Shown here: positions 37,801 to 49,667 of the stretch, piece after piece
Layout: every line of letters begins with the position of its first letter
How positions within the stretch are numbered: the first letter of the stretch is position 1
NCBI GenBank assembly: GCA_021397835.1
Contig: JAJFZO010000407.1
Coordinates: 2,976,001 to 3,040,000 of the forward strand
From: Moringa oleifera
Lineage: Eukaryota > Streptophyta > Magnoliopsida > Brassicales > Moringaceae
Reading direction: 5' to 3'
DNA: 64,000 nucleotides
Program-made: the position numbers and the translations under genes
Notes under the pieces: generated by a model
What the model saw: the letters and a program-made list of their open reading frames with translations, nothing else
What the model was told of the DNA's origin: nothing
Database searches by the model: none

Positions 37801-39906
37801 GTTAACTCCATATGATTGCATGGTAGGAACTCTATAGGACTTCATCCCTATTTGCAGGAGCTGGTTTAAACTCAAGTAACACATGCAAGCCTCTAAGTAA
37901 TAGTTTCTTGAAAAGCAGATACTTTGGCAACTAGAAAAAGAGAGTATAAATTGAAAACTGTTGCTTTAGTAGGGCTTGCTGTTGCTGATTCTTTATTAAG
38001 TCGTTCTTTGTGGCAGCTCCTGTGTCATACTAATTGCCAAGTAGACATATATCGACGCAACTTGTCTGGGGGAAACTTCTACATGTGAACCAGAGTTCTG
38101 AGGTGAAAAGAATTAAAAAAGGAATTTATTAGTTGATCTCATGGCTAGATATGTAGTCCTATTGCCTGTCTTACATTTTTGAAAGAATTCATTAGGTTCT
38201 AATTTTGTTTATTTCTTGATTTCGTAGTGATCTTATACCATATGAATGCTGAGTTTGGTTAGTACTCAAGTATATTGGTTCTTGATCGCTTCAATTTGAC
38301 TTCATATATCTGTTTCACCTTTTTGATTGCTAGTATTGTCCTTGTGGTTACAGTATTTGATTGTTTCTGTTCTTCTATTGTTGAGGAAAAACTTCAGGTT
38401 AGAAAACTTTTTGTTGAAGCATATGGATTTCTTAGTATGATTTATTTACCTGTCACATCTAGCGATGAGGAGCTTGCAACTGAAGTGGCATGGGTAGTTG
38501 TGTATCTCTCAGCCCTTTCAAATGTTGCTTCCAGTATGCTGGTCAAGAGAGACATTCTTCAACTACTTGTGGAAAGATTGGCAACATCAAATAGTTTGCA
38601 ATTGCTCATCCCGGTAACATATAGAATAAGTGACTAAGATCTTTATGGATTGCCACTTTTGTCAGCAAAACCTTCTGGGTTATATGCTAGTTGCTATTAA
38701 AGTATTTTCATCCTTGGGATTCATTTTCCTGATGGTGTTAGTTTTTCTAGTTGCCAGTGATTGGAAAAGTGAGTTCTTAAAATATTAAATGAATCTAGTA
38801 GCTCTAATTGCATTTGAAAGATGGTATTCATGATAAAACTTTCTACAAAATGCATAGATGCATTCTGCAAAAATCATGTTACTTCATTGACATTTATAAC
38901 TTACAAGTATATTTATGTAGGTGTAGCTTATATTGCAATGATTTTTTTTTTTTTTTATTTTATTGACTATTGATTTTCTTCTATCTGACTATTCCAACAA
39001 ATGTTTTGCATCTAGGTACTGCGAAGTTTAGGTAACCTTGTGGCCGGTGATTCACATACCATTTCTGCTGTTCTTGTTCCTGGACATGTAATTACAGGTC
39101 AGTGATTAATACCTCCTGTAAACTATTGACATCATCATCATATATTTTTCATGAAACAATGTATTTTTTTTGTAAAATATTTTATGCAAAATATTGACTT
39201 ATTTATTTGCATCCTCAGATAATATCATAAATGTGCTGGTAAAATGTTTGAAAAGTGAGCACAGGGTCTTGAAGAAGGTAAGTGAGAATTTTGTCCATTA
39301 TTCTTACTGGATCTTCATCAGCCATTCTTATCAGAGCTTTTAACATTTTTTAGGAAGCAGCTTGGGTGCTATCGAACATAGCTGCTGGTTCTGTTGAGCA
39401 CAAGCAGTTGATATTTTCCAGTGAGGCAACACCTATATTGATACGCCTTCTCTCAACAGCACCCTTTGATATAAGAAAGGAAGTGGCATATGTTGTAGGC
39501 AACCTTTGTGTCGCCCCAACACAAAGTCATGAAAAGCCAGATCTGATTCTGGAGCACTTGGTGGCACTTGTTAGTAGAGGATGCCTTACTGGTTTTATTG
39601 ACCTGGTTAGGTCCGCTGATATCGAGGCTGCCCGACTAGGACTTCAGTTCATGGAGCTGGTAAGCAAATCCCACGATGTACAACTTCCATTTGAGTTGAA
39701 ATTCTGGGGTTCAAGTCATTCAAATAATTATATGCCTGTAGGTCTTGAGGGGGCTGCCAAATGGTGAAGGTCCAAAGCTTATTGAGCGAGAGGATGGGAT
39801 TGATGCTATGGAAAGATTTCAATTTCACCAAAACGATGACCTAAGAATCATGGCAAACAGCCTAGTTGATACATACTTCGGGGAGGATTATGGACTCGAT
39901 GAATAG
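34876..39906 (+). CDS. IMPA9: Importin subunit alpha-9, eleven exons
   Basis: Exons 34876-34927, 35282-35501, 36112-36265, 36634-36736, 37061-37245, 37438-37517, 38463-38613, 39016-39097, 39219-39277, 39354-39659 and 39742-39906 join in frame to 518 residues. The N-terminus MADDGFSSHKRDPIKSS and the basic QRRRKHAV / KERRESLVRAKRLCR segment form the importin-beta-binding region. Armadillo repeats follow, each with the SA/AWCLTNIAAG, CAWALGNVAGEG, TAAWALSNLIKG or EAAWVLSNIAAG helix-3 core whose Trp/Asn pairs bind nuclear localisation signals. The end EDYGLDE matches Arabidopsis IMPA9. All introns are GT-AG and phases are conserved. Role: adaptor carrying NLS cargo with importin beta into the nucleus. 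IMPA9 is the most divergent plant importin alpha. Confidence 0.96.
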
Positions 39907-42289
39907 TCTAAATGATGTCACCTTCCTTCTTAATGAATCCTCCAAGGACATACTGGCAAAATCACAGTGGGTGCAAAAGGAATTGTCTAATTAAAGATTC
40001 ATTGCTCCCAGAGCATTTCCTTTAGAGGTTTGGTCTAAAATTGCCTTGGGGATGTGGAGGCCAGGTGCTCCTCCCAATTGTTGTTCAATATGCTCTTGTT
40101 AAACCTGTAAAAAAAATTGTGTGCTTTTCCCCTTTTGTTTTTTGATGTAAGAAATGTGGATATTGGCATAATTGTTTGCACTAAATTGGGTCCGTTTCTC
40201 AATGTTTTAGAAAATATAACTCATCCTTTCTGACCAGTTGTGTTTTCACCAAATTCTTGCATTTTTCTTGCAGCTGGAGTTTAAACAAAGTATTTGGTTT
40301 GTTATCTGTTTAATAGTTGGTTTGGTATTTTTAAAATTTTAAAATTTAATTTTAAAAATGTAAGTTTTAATTACATCAATACAAATTTTAATTGTTTTTT
40401 CAGAGTTTTGCTTTGTTAAGCTCATAACACAATTAAATTATGAACCCTTGATTATGTAAAAGATTGATGATAAATTATTTTTATATGATATAATTAATTT
40501 ATATAAATATAAGAGTAAATATTATTTTAAATCTTAAATTTTAAGCATTTTTTCAATCAAGATTTGATTTTTGCCTTTTTAAACAAATTTTATTTATTAA
40601 TTTTACTTAAATTAAATTTAATAAAAAAATTTATTATTTTGTTATTAAAACATCTAAAAAATTATTTTAATAAATTTTAATTTTCTGATTTTAATTTTTA
40701 AATTTAAATATTTTTTAATTAATAAATGATTTTTTATAATTTTTAAAAATTTTTGATAATATAAATTTTTTAAAAATATTTTTAATGTTAAAAATATTTT
40801 AACTTTTTATGATAATATTTAAAATAATTTTTTTTACATTTATAAAAAATTTAAATTAAATTTGTTGTAAAAATTTTTAATTTAAATATTATTGTTTAAT
40901 TTTTAATAATATTTTATTAAATTTAAATTAGTAAATTAAATTTTAGTTAAATACTTTTTAAAAGTAAAATTTAATAAAAAAACCTAATTTTAAATGAAAT
41001 TTACCCCTAAATATAACTGTCAAGGTTAAGAAGCAGCCTAAGTAATCTATTATGCCTTATGAGATGCAGTGTTGAGGCAACTCAACGATCTTTGTCTAAA
41101 ACCATCTTTAACGAAGACGATAAAATGGTATTTAACCATAAAAAATTGATGAAATCGTTTTCAATGAGTAATTGCATCAAATTAGTGTAATTTTAAATTA
41201 TTTTTTAAAAAAATTTAAATTAAAGATAATTTTTTTATTAATAATTTAATAAATATGTGATATTATTAGAAAAATTATACCATTAAAAATATCTTATCAA
41301 GATTTTTAAAATAATATCAATATTTAATATATAACTTTAATTTATTTAAATTATTTTTAATAATAATTTAATTAAATAATAATTATGTATATTATTAAAA
41401 TTATTATTTAAAAATATATAAAAATTTAAAGTAATTTTAATTTATGATATAATTTAAATTTTTGCATGAACATGATAAAAATAAATTTTTTTAATTGATA
41501 ACGCAGTATAATAAATATAATAATACATTAACGATTATAATTTAAACTAAAATTACAGCATTAATTAAAATTAAAATACTTCAATAGTAATAAATTAATC
41601 TTAAAACTATTTAAAATTTTTTGCTCGACATAGGCAAATCAGAAATAAAGATGTTCATTTTACACTTCGTGATGCATTGATTGAACATTTATGAAATCTT
41701 GATGATAATTCAGAAAACTAAATATTATAATGTATTAGTGATTTTATTTTGTCTTATATCAAGTACGTAATAAAATTTTAATATCGATTTAAATCATGTA
41801 TGTAAAATTACTTTATCAAAAAATTATACATTATCATAAAAATATAAATAACTCATAAAAATAATTAAGTTAAAATTATATTATTAATAAATTAATAAAT
41901 TATTAATTTTAAAAATTACTAAAAATTATAATTTATTATATAATATTAACTATTTTAAAATATTTATAAATTAATTAATATTTATAAATATTTTTATTAA
42001 TAATAATTATTTATATTATTAAAATAATATTATAACATCAATTTGATATTAAAATGTTTTTAATTTTTTTTAATATCAAATTGATGTTAAATTTATAATT
42101 TATAGGAGTGGAGATAGCCTAAGTGATACTAAATGGCTTGACGTCTCAAAAAGAAAGGACTGGACCGAAGTGTGTAATCGCGCTCAAACAAACAAAACCC
42201 TTGTGACCTGTGTTCGCCTTAGCGGCGGTTACTTGGGATTCTTCCTTGTTCATCAACTCCGCCTCGAAATAGCTGCGCCATCGTCGACG
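39907..42289. other. Intergenic region, AT-rich
   Basis: Contains the importin 3' UTR (to about 40,300), then an A/T desert with a perfect 22-base inverted repeat at its end (42033-42089), then the helicase 5' leader. No coding gene was found. Confidence 0.6.
42033..42089. repeat. Perfect 22-base inverted repeat with 13-base loop
   Basis: The arms TAACATCAATTTGATATTAA + AA (42033-42054) and their exact reverse complement (42068-42089) flank 13 T-rich bases. A stem of 22 uninterrupted pairs is far beyond chance even in AT-rich DNA. It may be the remnant of a MITE or a cruciform-forming element. It lies about 200 bases before the helicase start codon. Confidence 0.85.
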
Positions 42290-45200
42290 ATGGAGAAGGG
42301 AACCTCTTTTCTCTTCGCTGGAACGAATTTCAATAAGAAGAAGTTTGCCTGCGATTTTGACAGGTTTAAGGTTAGATTGTCTTCTCTGCTCTCTTTTTGG
42401 CTTACATAGCAAGTTCATGTCGTTATTGTGATTCGATGTTATTTTTTGAGCTTGTTATTTGTTCTGGTACTTATTTGCAATTGCTTATTTTAGTCCTTCA
42501 TATCATGTGCCCTGCCTTTTCTCTTTGTTTGTTTCCGTTTTATTTTTTATTTTTTGTTAGGAGAAAAAAGAAAGCAATGGTGTAACGAGCGACTCGAGCT
42601 TCTTGCAGACTGAAAAATCTGAACCAGAAGAGAAGATAGTATTGGTTAAAAAAAGAAGGCGAAAATCAACTGTTTCAGGCACTTCTTTTCTACTTCCAAT
42701 GTGTTATTGAGGTCACTCAACTTGCTGCTCAGCTAAATTTCTTATTTATGTTATTTTTCTGTGGTTCTTTTTTTTTCCCCTATTTTTTGAATGGAAAAAG
42801 CAGGGGTAGAGGGATTCAATGTCTTCAAAAGCTCAAAAATGCCACAACAGGTTAATAAAGAGAATGATGCTGAGCACCATATCGATGAGACTTCCATTTT
42901 GAAAAAGGAACTCTACAGAAAAATGGAGGTTGCTTTCTTGTTTTTCTTCTTCTTCTTTTTTCTTGTGATCATTCTGACTATTGCATTGAGTATTTATATT
43001 TTGCTTATGTCATCTTTGTATACTCACTGGCTAACTTATTTTGTTTTATAAATGCAGAGGGATGCTTTGATGCGAAAGCAGTATAACATTCATGTATCTG
43101 GGATCAATGTGCCATCTCCACTTACGAGTTTTGTAGAGTTAAGCTCTAGGTATATAGTCTCTCCTTTCATAGGCTTGTAATTTTAAGTATGTGATGGCTG
43201 TATGCTGCTGATTTTGGCTTTGTTTGCCATCAGTGTGCTTTTCGTGGGATGCATTTCAGGAACTTCTGCATCCTGCAAGCATTTTCACTGCACATCTGTT
43301 ATACATTTAAGAATTATCATGGGCAGGAATGCCAAAATTTTGTCGTCTCTAAATATTTTGTTCTTTTCATTGTCATCATCGTTCATGTATACATATATGT
43401 AAAAACTATAGCTTGACTCATCTAGTTCTTTTTGCTGAAGTAACTCAAATTAGATTATGCAGGGAATTTTGCTTCTATTTCTGAGTCTTTATGAATATAA
43501 TAATTGTTATTCCCTTATGTTTCTTGACATGTTTCTGCTTTTGAGTGTTGCGTGTTGCTATGTAATGAATAAGAATGACAAGTTGTTTGGTCTCTGTGCA
43601 GGTTTGGATGTGAGTCGTATATATTACGCAATTTAGCTGAACTTGGATTTAAAGAGCCAACACCAATCCAAAGGCAGGCTATTCCAGTTCTCCTATCTGT
43701 ATGGTCTTCTGTGTCTGGTTTTGCGTATTAGCTTGCTTCTTTTTCTCTGGCAATTAGAAAATTAGATATTGATCAGTTTGGCTATAAGTCCTTAAAAGCT
43801 TTGAAATGGGTTGATGACTTAGAGTTTAATGCTCTTTCAACTATCACTGCTTCTACCAATGTCTTCTGTTGTCATTTTGTGTCAGGGTCGGGAATGCTTT
43901 GCTTGTGCTCCCACAGGATCTGGCAAAACCTTTGCTTTTGTTTGTCCCATGCTTATGAAACTTAAGGTATTTAATATCCCTTTTAATGCTTTTACAATGC
44001 CGATTCTGTGGGGTCTCTGATGTACTTTTTTGTGCATCAGCATGCATCAACTGATGGCATCAGAGCTGTTATTCTGTGCCCAACACGAGAGTTAGCTGCT
44101 CAGACAACCAGAGAGTGCAAAAAGATTGCAAAAGGAAGCAAGTTCCGTGTCAGGATGATGACCAAAGAGCTGGCAAGGAGTGCTGATTTTTCCAAGCTGC
44201 ATTGTGATATACTTGTATCTACACCACTGCGGTTACAGTTAGCGATTCGGAAGAAAAAGATTGATTTGAGCAGGTGCATGCTGATAGATTATCTATCTTT
44301 CTGCTAACTCGTGCTGGTAGACTCTCCAAATTGTCATTAGTCAAACTGGAAATCATTTTAAAATATAGATCAAACAACAGAAAGTGTATCTTTTAAGACA
44401 TCAACCCCACCTAAAAAAGGGAAGGAAGGGAACAAAGAAATGCCAAGCCAAGCAATTCTTTTGAATTATTACATTTAATATGGGGAACAATTGACTCTTA
44501 TAAAACAATCCTGGGAACGCCACAAGTTACTGGCATGGAGTTGAAATGATGTTGTCTATATATATATTTTTTCTTTTCTTTGGAAACTGTTCGTAAGATT
44601 TGACTTGATAAAAAGGATTGTTCCTTGCTGTTAAGCTACTCATGAATTTTCTTGACCAAATATTGAAGCTTGTATATCTTCACTTACGTGTGTGCTAATA
44701 TTGTGGAAAGTGCAGTTGATCTACTTAATTTGTCTATTATCTGTATATACGAGAAATTTTTCTTGAAGCTAAGAATTGATTTAACTTCGCTCTGCTGATG
44801 TATTATTCTTAGATTTGATATGATAATCTATTAAAAAATTTCTATTATATTCAACCTCGTATGCAATTAAATCTTTCAATTTTGAGTGAACCAAGAATGA
44901 ATACTCAATTCTTTTCCTAAAAGATGGATAAACTTATAAATAAGCTTTAGACCTATTCTAGAGGCCTTATACTTTCACAAGTAAATATTAAGTTCACATA
45001 TATTAATGCATTCTCACTCAAGCTTTCGTGTTTGCTAGGGTTGAATATCTTGTCTTGGATGAATCTGATAAGCTATTTGAGCTGGGCTTATTGAAGCAGA
45101 TTGATGCTGTGGTCAAAGCATGCTCTAATCCTTCAATTGTACGCTCATTGTTTAGTGCTACTTTGCCCGATTTTGTTGAGGAGCTAGCACGTTCAATAAT

Positions 45201-47451
45201 GCATGATGCTGTGCGAGTCATTATTGGCCGGAAGTAAGTATGAGATGGTTTTCAAAAAGCATAAAGCAATTCGCTTTACATGCATCTTACTGGTAAAATT
45301 TGTGCAGGAATACTGCATCAGAATCAATCAAGCAAAAATTAGTTTTTGCTGGAAGTGAAGAAGGGAAACTTATTGCACTTCGACAAATCTTTGCTGAGGT
45401 AAGAGTAATGTTGAATCTTCTTTTATCTGGGATTAGTTATCATGGGATATTAGTTACTCTCTGGAATTACTATCTCTGTGCAATCTTTTTTTTTTTTTTT
45501 TTAACTTGGAAGTTTGTACATCTCATAAACTTTTTCTATCAGCAAGAATCCACTGATGAGATATGGAAAATATATGCAGTCAGTTGTTCACTTCAGACCA
45601 TGACAACAAATGTGTTCTTCTAAGCTAATTGGTTTCTGTTGGCAAATTAGAAACTTGAGGATAATTACAATCATAATACAAAAATTTGGATTTCTTGTCA
45701 AATATGTATCCTCTGATGGAAGCATTTTCTTAGGGAATGGAAACATGTTTAACCTACTATATACCAAGACTCATTTGTTAGGTTATTCATATTAGTATTT
45801 TCAATTGGATCATCTTTATCATTTAACCAACTTTTGTGTTTGTTGCATGTATACTTGGCAAACAGAGTCTGAATCCACCAGTATTAATCTTTTTGCAAAG
45901 CAAGGAACGAGCAAAGGAGCTCTATGATGAACTGAAATTTGATGATATCAGAGTTGATGTCATCCATTCTGATTTGTTCCAAATGCAGGTAATGTCTTAT
46001 TTCCACAATTGTCAGACAAATTACAACCCTTTCTAAATGATGAAAATGAAGAATGCTTGTCATATGACCAAACTTCAATTAGCACTTAGATGGCTCCAAG
46101 ATGACCAGAAGGGGACATCATTGCTACATTGTGGGCCCTATCAAGATCTTAATGCAAAAGTAAAGAGAGTGCAACAAACTTGAATATCTTAATTTTTCAT
46201 GAAAACAGTAGATTTGCCTGATTAAACCTTTAAATTAGATGGTCATGTCTTTGGTGGATTTTGTTGCAGTTGGATTCTCCAGAACTACACTTCTTGTTGT
46301 AGTGCTCATGTAAATTATTATATGATTTCGTTGTAGTCATATTTATAATAATTACAGTTATTTATTTTACACTAATTTTAATGATTGAATACAGCGTGAA
46401 AATGCTGTCGATGACTTCCGAGCTGGCAAAACATGGGTTTTGATTGCCACTGATGTTATTGCCCGGGGTATGGATTTCAAAGGAGTGAACTGTGTGATTA
46501 ACTATGATTTCCCTGATTCTGCGGCATCATATATTCACAGGATTGGTATGTTACCCAACTTTCGAATTCTCTTAGCTTGTAACTTTTATGTGGTTGTTAG
46601 TGTGGTTTGACAGAAAATAAAGAATTTGGTTGTTAACATTATAATTACTCTAGAAACTAAGTCTATTTTAAGCTCAAATTTTATAATGAAATACTGTTAC
46701 TAACCTATTTTAATGCGGACCAAACATATATGATGCAAATACTGTTATCAAGATATTCAAGTTTAGATGATAGTTACATTTGCCATTAGTTTTTCTTGCC
46801 CCCCCCCCCCGCGCCCCCCCCCCCCCCCCCCAACCAGACAACAAAACAAACAAAAAAAAAAAAAGGCACATGAGATGATGATGTAAAGTTCTTTTGCACA
46901 GTATTTCCTTATCTTTCTAAGTTATCTATATTGTAACATTATTCAAACTTTTTCTTATTTATACTTGTTTTTCATGTCTCAATGCACACACGTACACACA
47001 TACACATGTACGTATGTTTACTTATTATGTCAAAGAAATTTTCTGCCTCTGACTTCTGAGGGGCTTATCAGTTTTTCTGTAAATACTTTTTGTTGGCCGT
47101 CATTTTGATGATATTTGCAGCATTCTACACATTGCATTAGGAATTCTTGCGAGTGATGGAATTAGACTTATTTGCCATCACTTCAGTGGGAGAAGGCCTT
47201 TTTGGTCATAACTAAAATCATGTTTACTGATCTTTTAAACAGGTCGATCTGGCAGAGCTGGGAGGATTGGAGAAGCTATCACATTTTATACTGAAAATGA
47301 TGTACCATATTTGCGTAATGTAGCTAATGTGATGACAGCATCAGGCTGTGAAGTTCCATCTTGGATATTGTCCCTTCCCAAAATGAAGTGGAAAAAACAT
47401 CGGCCACAAAGAGATTCCATTTCAACCAAACCAAAGGATGAGAAAGAATAA
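42290..47451 (+). CDS. RH57: DEAD-box RNA helicase 57-like, twelve exons
   Basis: Exons 42290-42370, 42561-42678, 42804-42928, 43058-43149, 43602-43698, 43886-43966, 44041-44273, 45039-45233, 45308-45398, 45866-45988, 46395-46545 and 47243-47451 join in frame to 531 residues. Helicase motifs in order: Q motif ([14 protein letters not shown]), I (APTGSGKT), Ia (PTRELAAQ), II (DESD, in place of DEAD), III (SAT), IV ([10 protein letters not shown]), V ([10 protein letters not shown]) and VI (HRIGRSGRAG). The head [19 protein letters not shown] and tail RPQRDS match plant RH57, the homologue of yeast Rok1 / human DDX52, a nucleolar 40S ribosome-assembly helicase. Intron 2 (42679-42803) uses a GC donor, the only join that keeps the family sequence [10 protein letters not shown] in frame. 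Intron 11 carries a long poly(C) tract. Confidence 0.95.
46799..46831 (+). repeat. Poly(C) tract in helicase intron 11
   Basis: Twelve Cs, GCG, then eighteen Cs, followed 21 bases later by a run of about 13 As. Such a C run is extreme for this AT-rich DNA. The minus strand could fold as a G-quadruplex, and sequencing through it is error-prone, so the length may not be exact. Confidence 0.8.
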
Positions 47452-49667
47452 ATTGTTTGTCGAGTAGAATTTGCTTGGATCCTTGAAAAGGGAACCCATT
47501 GATTGCAAGAGCTGGTGATGGTCTTAGTCTTGTTGTCTTGGGAGGGTTGAGGACTCTGCTGATTTACTCTTTACAGGTGGAGAGTCTATAAGAAATGTGG
47601 GCTGGTAATTATTTTACTGCTTATTGCACAATATTGTAGTGATAGAATACAACTTGTATGTGGATTCAATGGTCTCTCTGAGTCTTGTTAAGATATTGGC
47701 ACGGGCATATTTAAAATGGGTGTCTGTGACAGTATATTGTTCCACAGATTTTAGGAAATATACAGTTCTGTGGACTAAATGCAATTGGCTTGGATTTCAT
47801 GAGCGAAGAATTGCTGACCAGACCCCGATATTGCTGTGGAAACATTTTTCATTTTGACCAATAATATGTTCCTTTGGTTTTTATAATCTCTCCTTCATTT
47901 TGTAAATTTTACATAAAAGAGTTAAAAATATTAAATCTCAAAGCACCAGGGGGACACTTTGCTGCACCTTCGTCAAATTTTAGCTTGTTAAAGTGCTCCA
48001 AGATGTGGTTGCGCGGCTATCGACATTTAGATATTTCAGAAAATCAACAACCACGTTTGACATTAGGAGAGCAAGATAAATATCTAGTAATTGAAACAAT
48101 CAAATCATCCAAATGTGAAGAACATGATCAAAGTTTGTTTTAAAATGAGAAATGCCCTTGCATAATCTAGCATACTCAAGTTCAACCACAGGATTATTTA
48201 GCAATCATATCTTCCCTAAAAATGTCGAACAAATCAACTGGCAGTCAACTACCTGCTCAAGAATAACTAGCAGACTTGAACTGAGCACTTACAGGTACTT
48301 GAAACTTTGAATCCAAGGGTCTTCAATTCATAGGGTCCCGTGATATGGAACTCCCTCAGACAGACAAGAACGGTGGCTCCATATAGCATTGATTTGCAGG
48401 CAAATTAAGTGAACAGAATCATAGACAATGATATAACATGCATTTATATGGTATTGCTCCATGTTAGCAATTGGTTAGGGCAATGTTGAGCTCCAACTCA
48501 TAGGATAAGTATAAGCTCCTGTCTCTGTGTCTGTCCGTGTGTGCTATAAGCTTGAACTCTGCTCAACCTTGCAGATGGAGACACTATTCTGACATTCTGA
48601 TATCAAAACCCTGTGAACTATTAGTGATGCCATCTCATGACCGATGAGCCTTAGAATTGTTCAATACCATATTCTACACAAGAGAGTTCATGAAGATCAA
48701 TTAATAAGTTTCAGCATTAAATAATCAAATAATTTTGTGCATGCATGAGCCAGTGTGACATGCATGTGATCTCAGGAACTCTGGAAAGTACACATAATTA
48801 TTATTTACGGTTGCACGATGTTTCAGTGTAACTATTTGCAGAAACCCCACGCCTCATTTATTCAATCCAACCATATATCACTATAAGGCAGAAATAAAGG
48901 AAAAGCAGACGAGTCAAAGAAACATAAGGTGCAGGAGAACAATAAGAAGAAGGATAACCTGAGTGGCAAGAGCTAATGGTGAATGGTGACAACTTGAAGC
49001 AGGAGGCACCAGTGAGGCACAGCAGCAAGTGGGAATGGATGCCTGTGGTTATGGCACATTAGTAGACACCAACTGTATGGTCCTTGAAAGTGCTTTCCGC
49101 TGAATGGAATATGCAGCATGTAATAAATGTAACCCATATGATCCATCACCTTCAAAGTTCATCTGTTCATGCCGAAAGCAGTTTTCACATATGAAAGCAT
49201 ACTAGATCACGCAATGTAGAATAGCTTCTTCAAGCTCACATAGGACAAAAAAAAGGACTTCAGATTTGATGCTTTGACTACAAGCAGAGACTGTTTGCTA
49301 TTCTCTTGCTAATACTTCAGACCATCTTTGACACCAAAAAGTAAGAAATAGAAATCCAAGGTTATATAATAGGATGCTGGAAAGCAAATCTGGAGCTTTT
49401 TACTTATCTATAGCTAATGAGACAGAAAGGACTGCCGTTAATATTTAGCCATCTTCATGGTGGTTAATTTCATGGTTTTGCAACGAACACGTCTTCAGAG
49501 CTAAAAGCAAATCAAATAAGGAGATTGTGAAAATGTGACCACAAGAAAATCATACCTGAATCTCTTTAACATGACAGTGGCATAAGTTTTGTCAAAACTG
49601 GGGCCCTGCAACAAATCTCAACAGTGAGACTGAACGTGACTTCGTTTTACAAGCCTCATTCTTGAGC
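47452..49667. other. Spacer between convergent helicase and PPR genes
   Basis: Holds the helicase 3' UTR (about 47,452-47,900) and the probable 3' region of the PPR gene from about 48,150 on, whose minus strand is T-rich as in transcribed flanks. The PPR transcript may be spliced here, but no site pair is convincing. No separate gene was seen. Confidence 0.45.

Noticed and set aside
47624..48143. Two plus-strand ORFs of 77 and 89 codons after the helicase
   Set aside because: They fall in the helicase 3' flank and show no domain or codon pattern of a gene.
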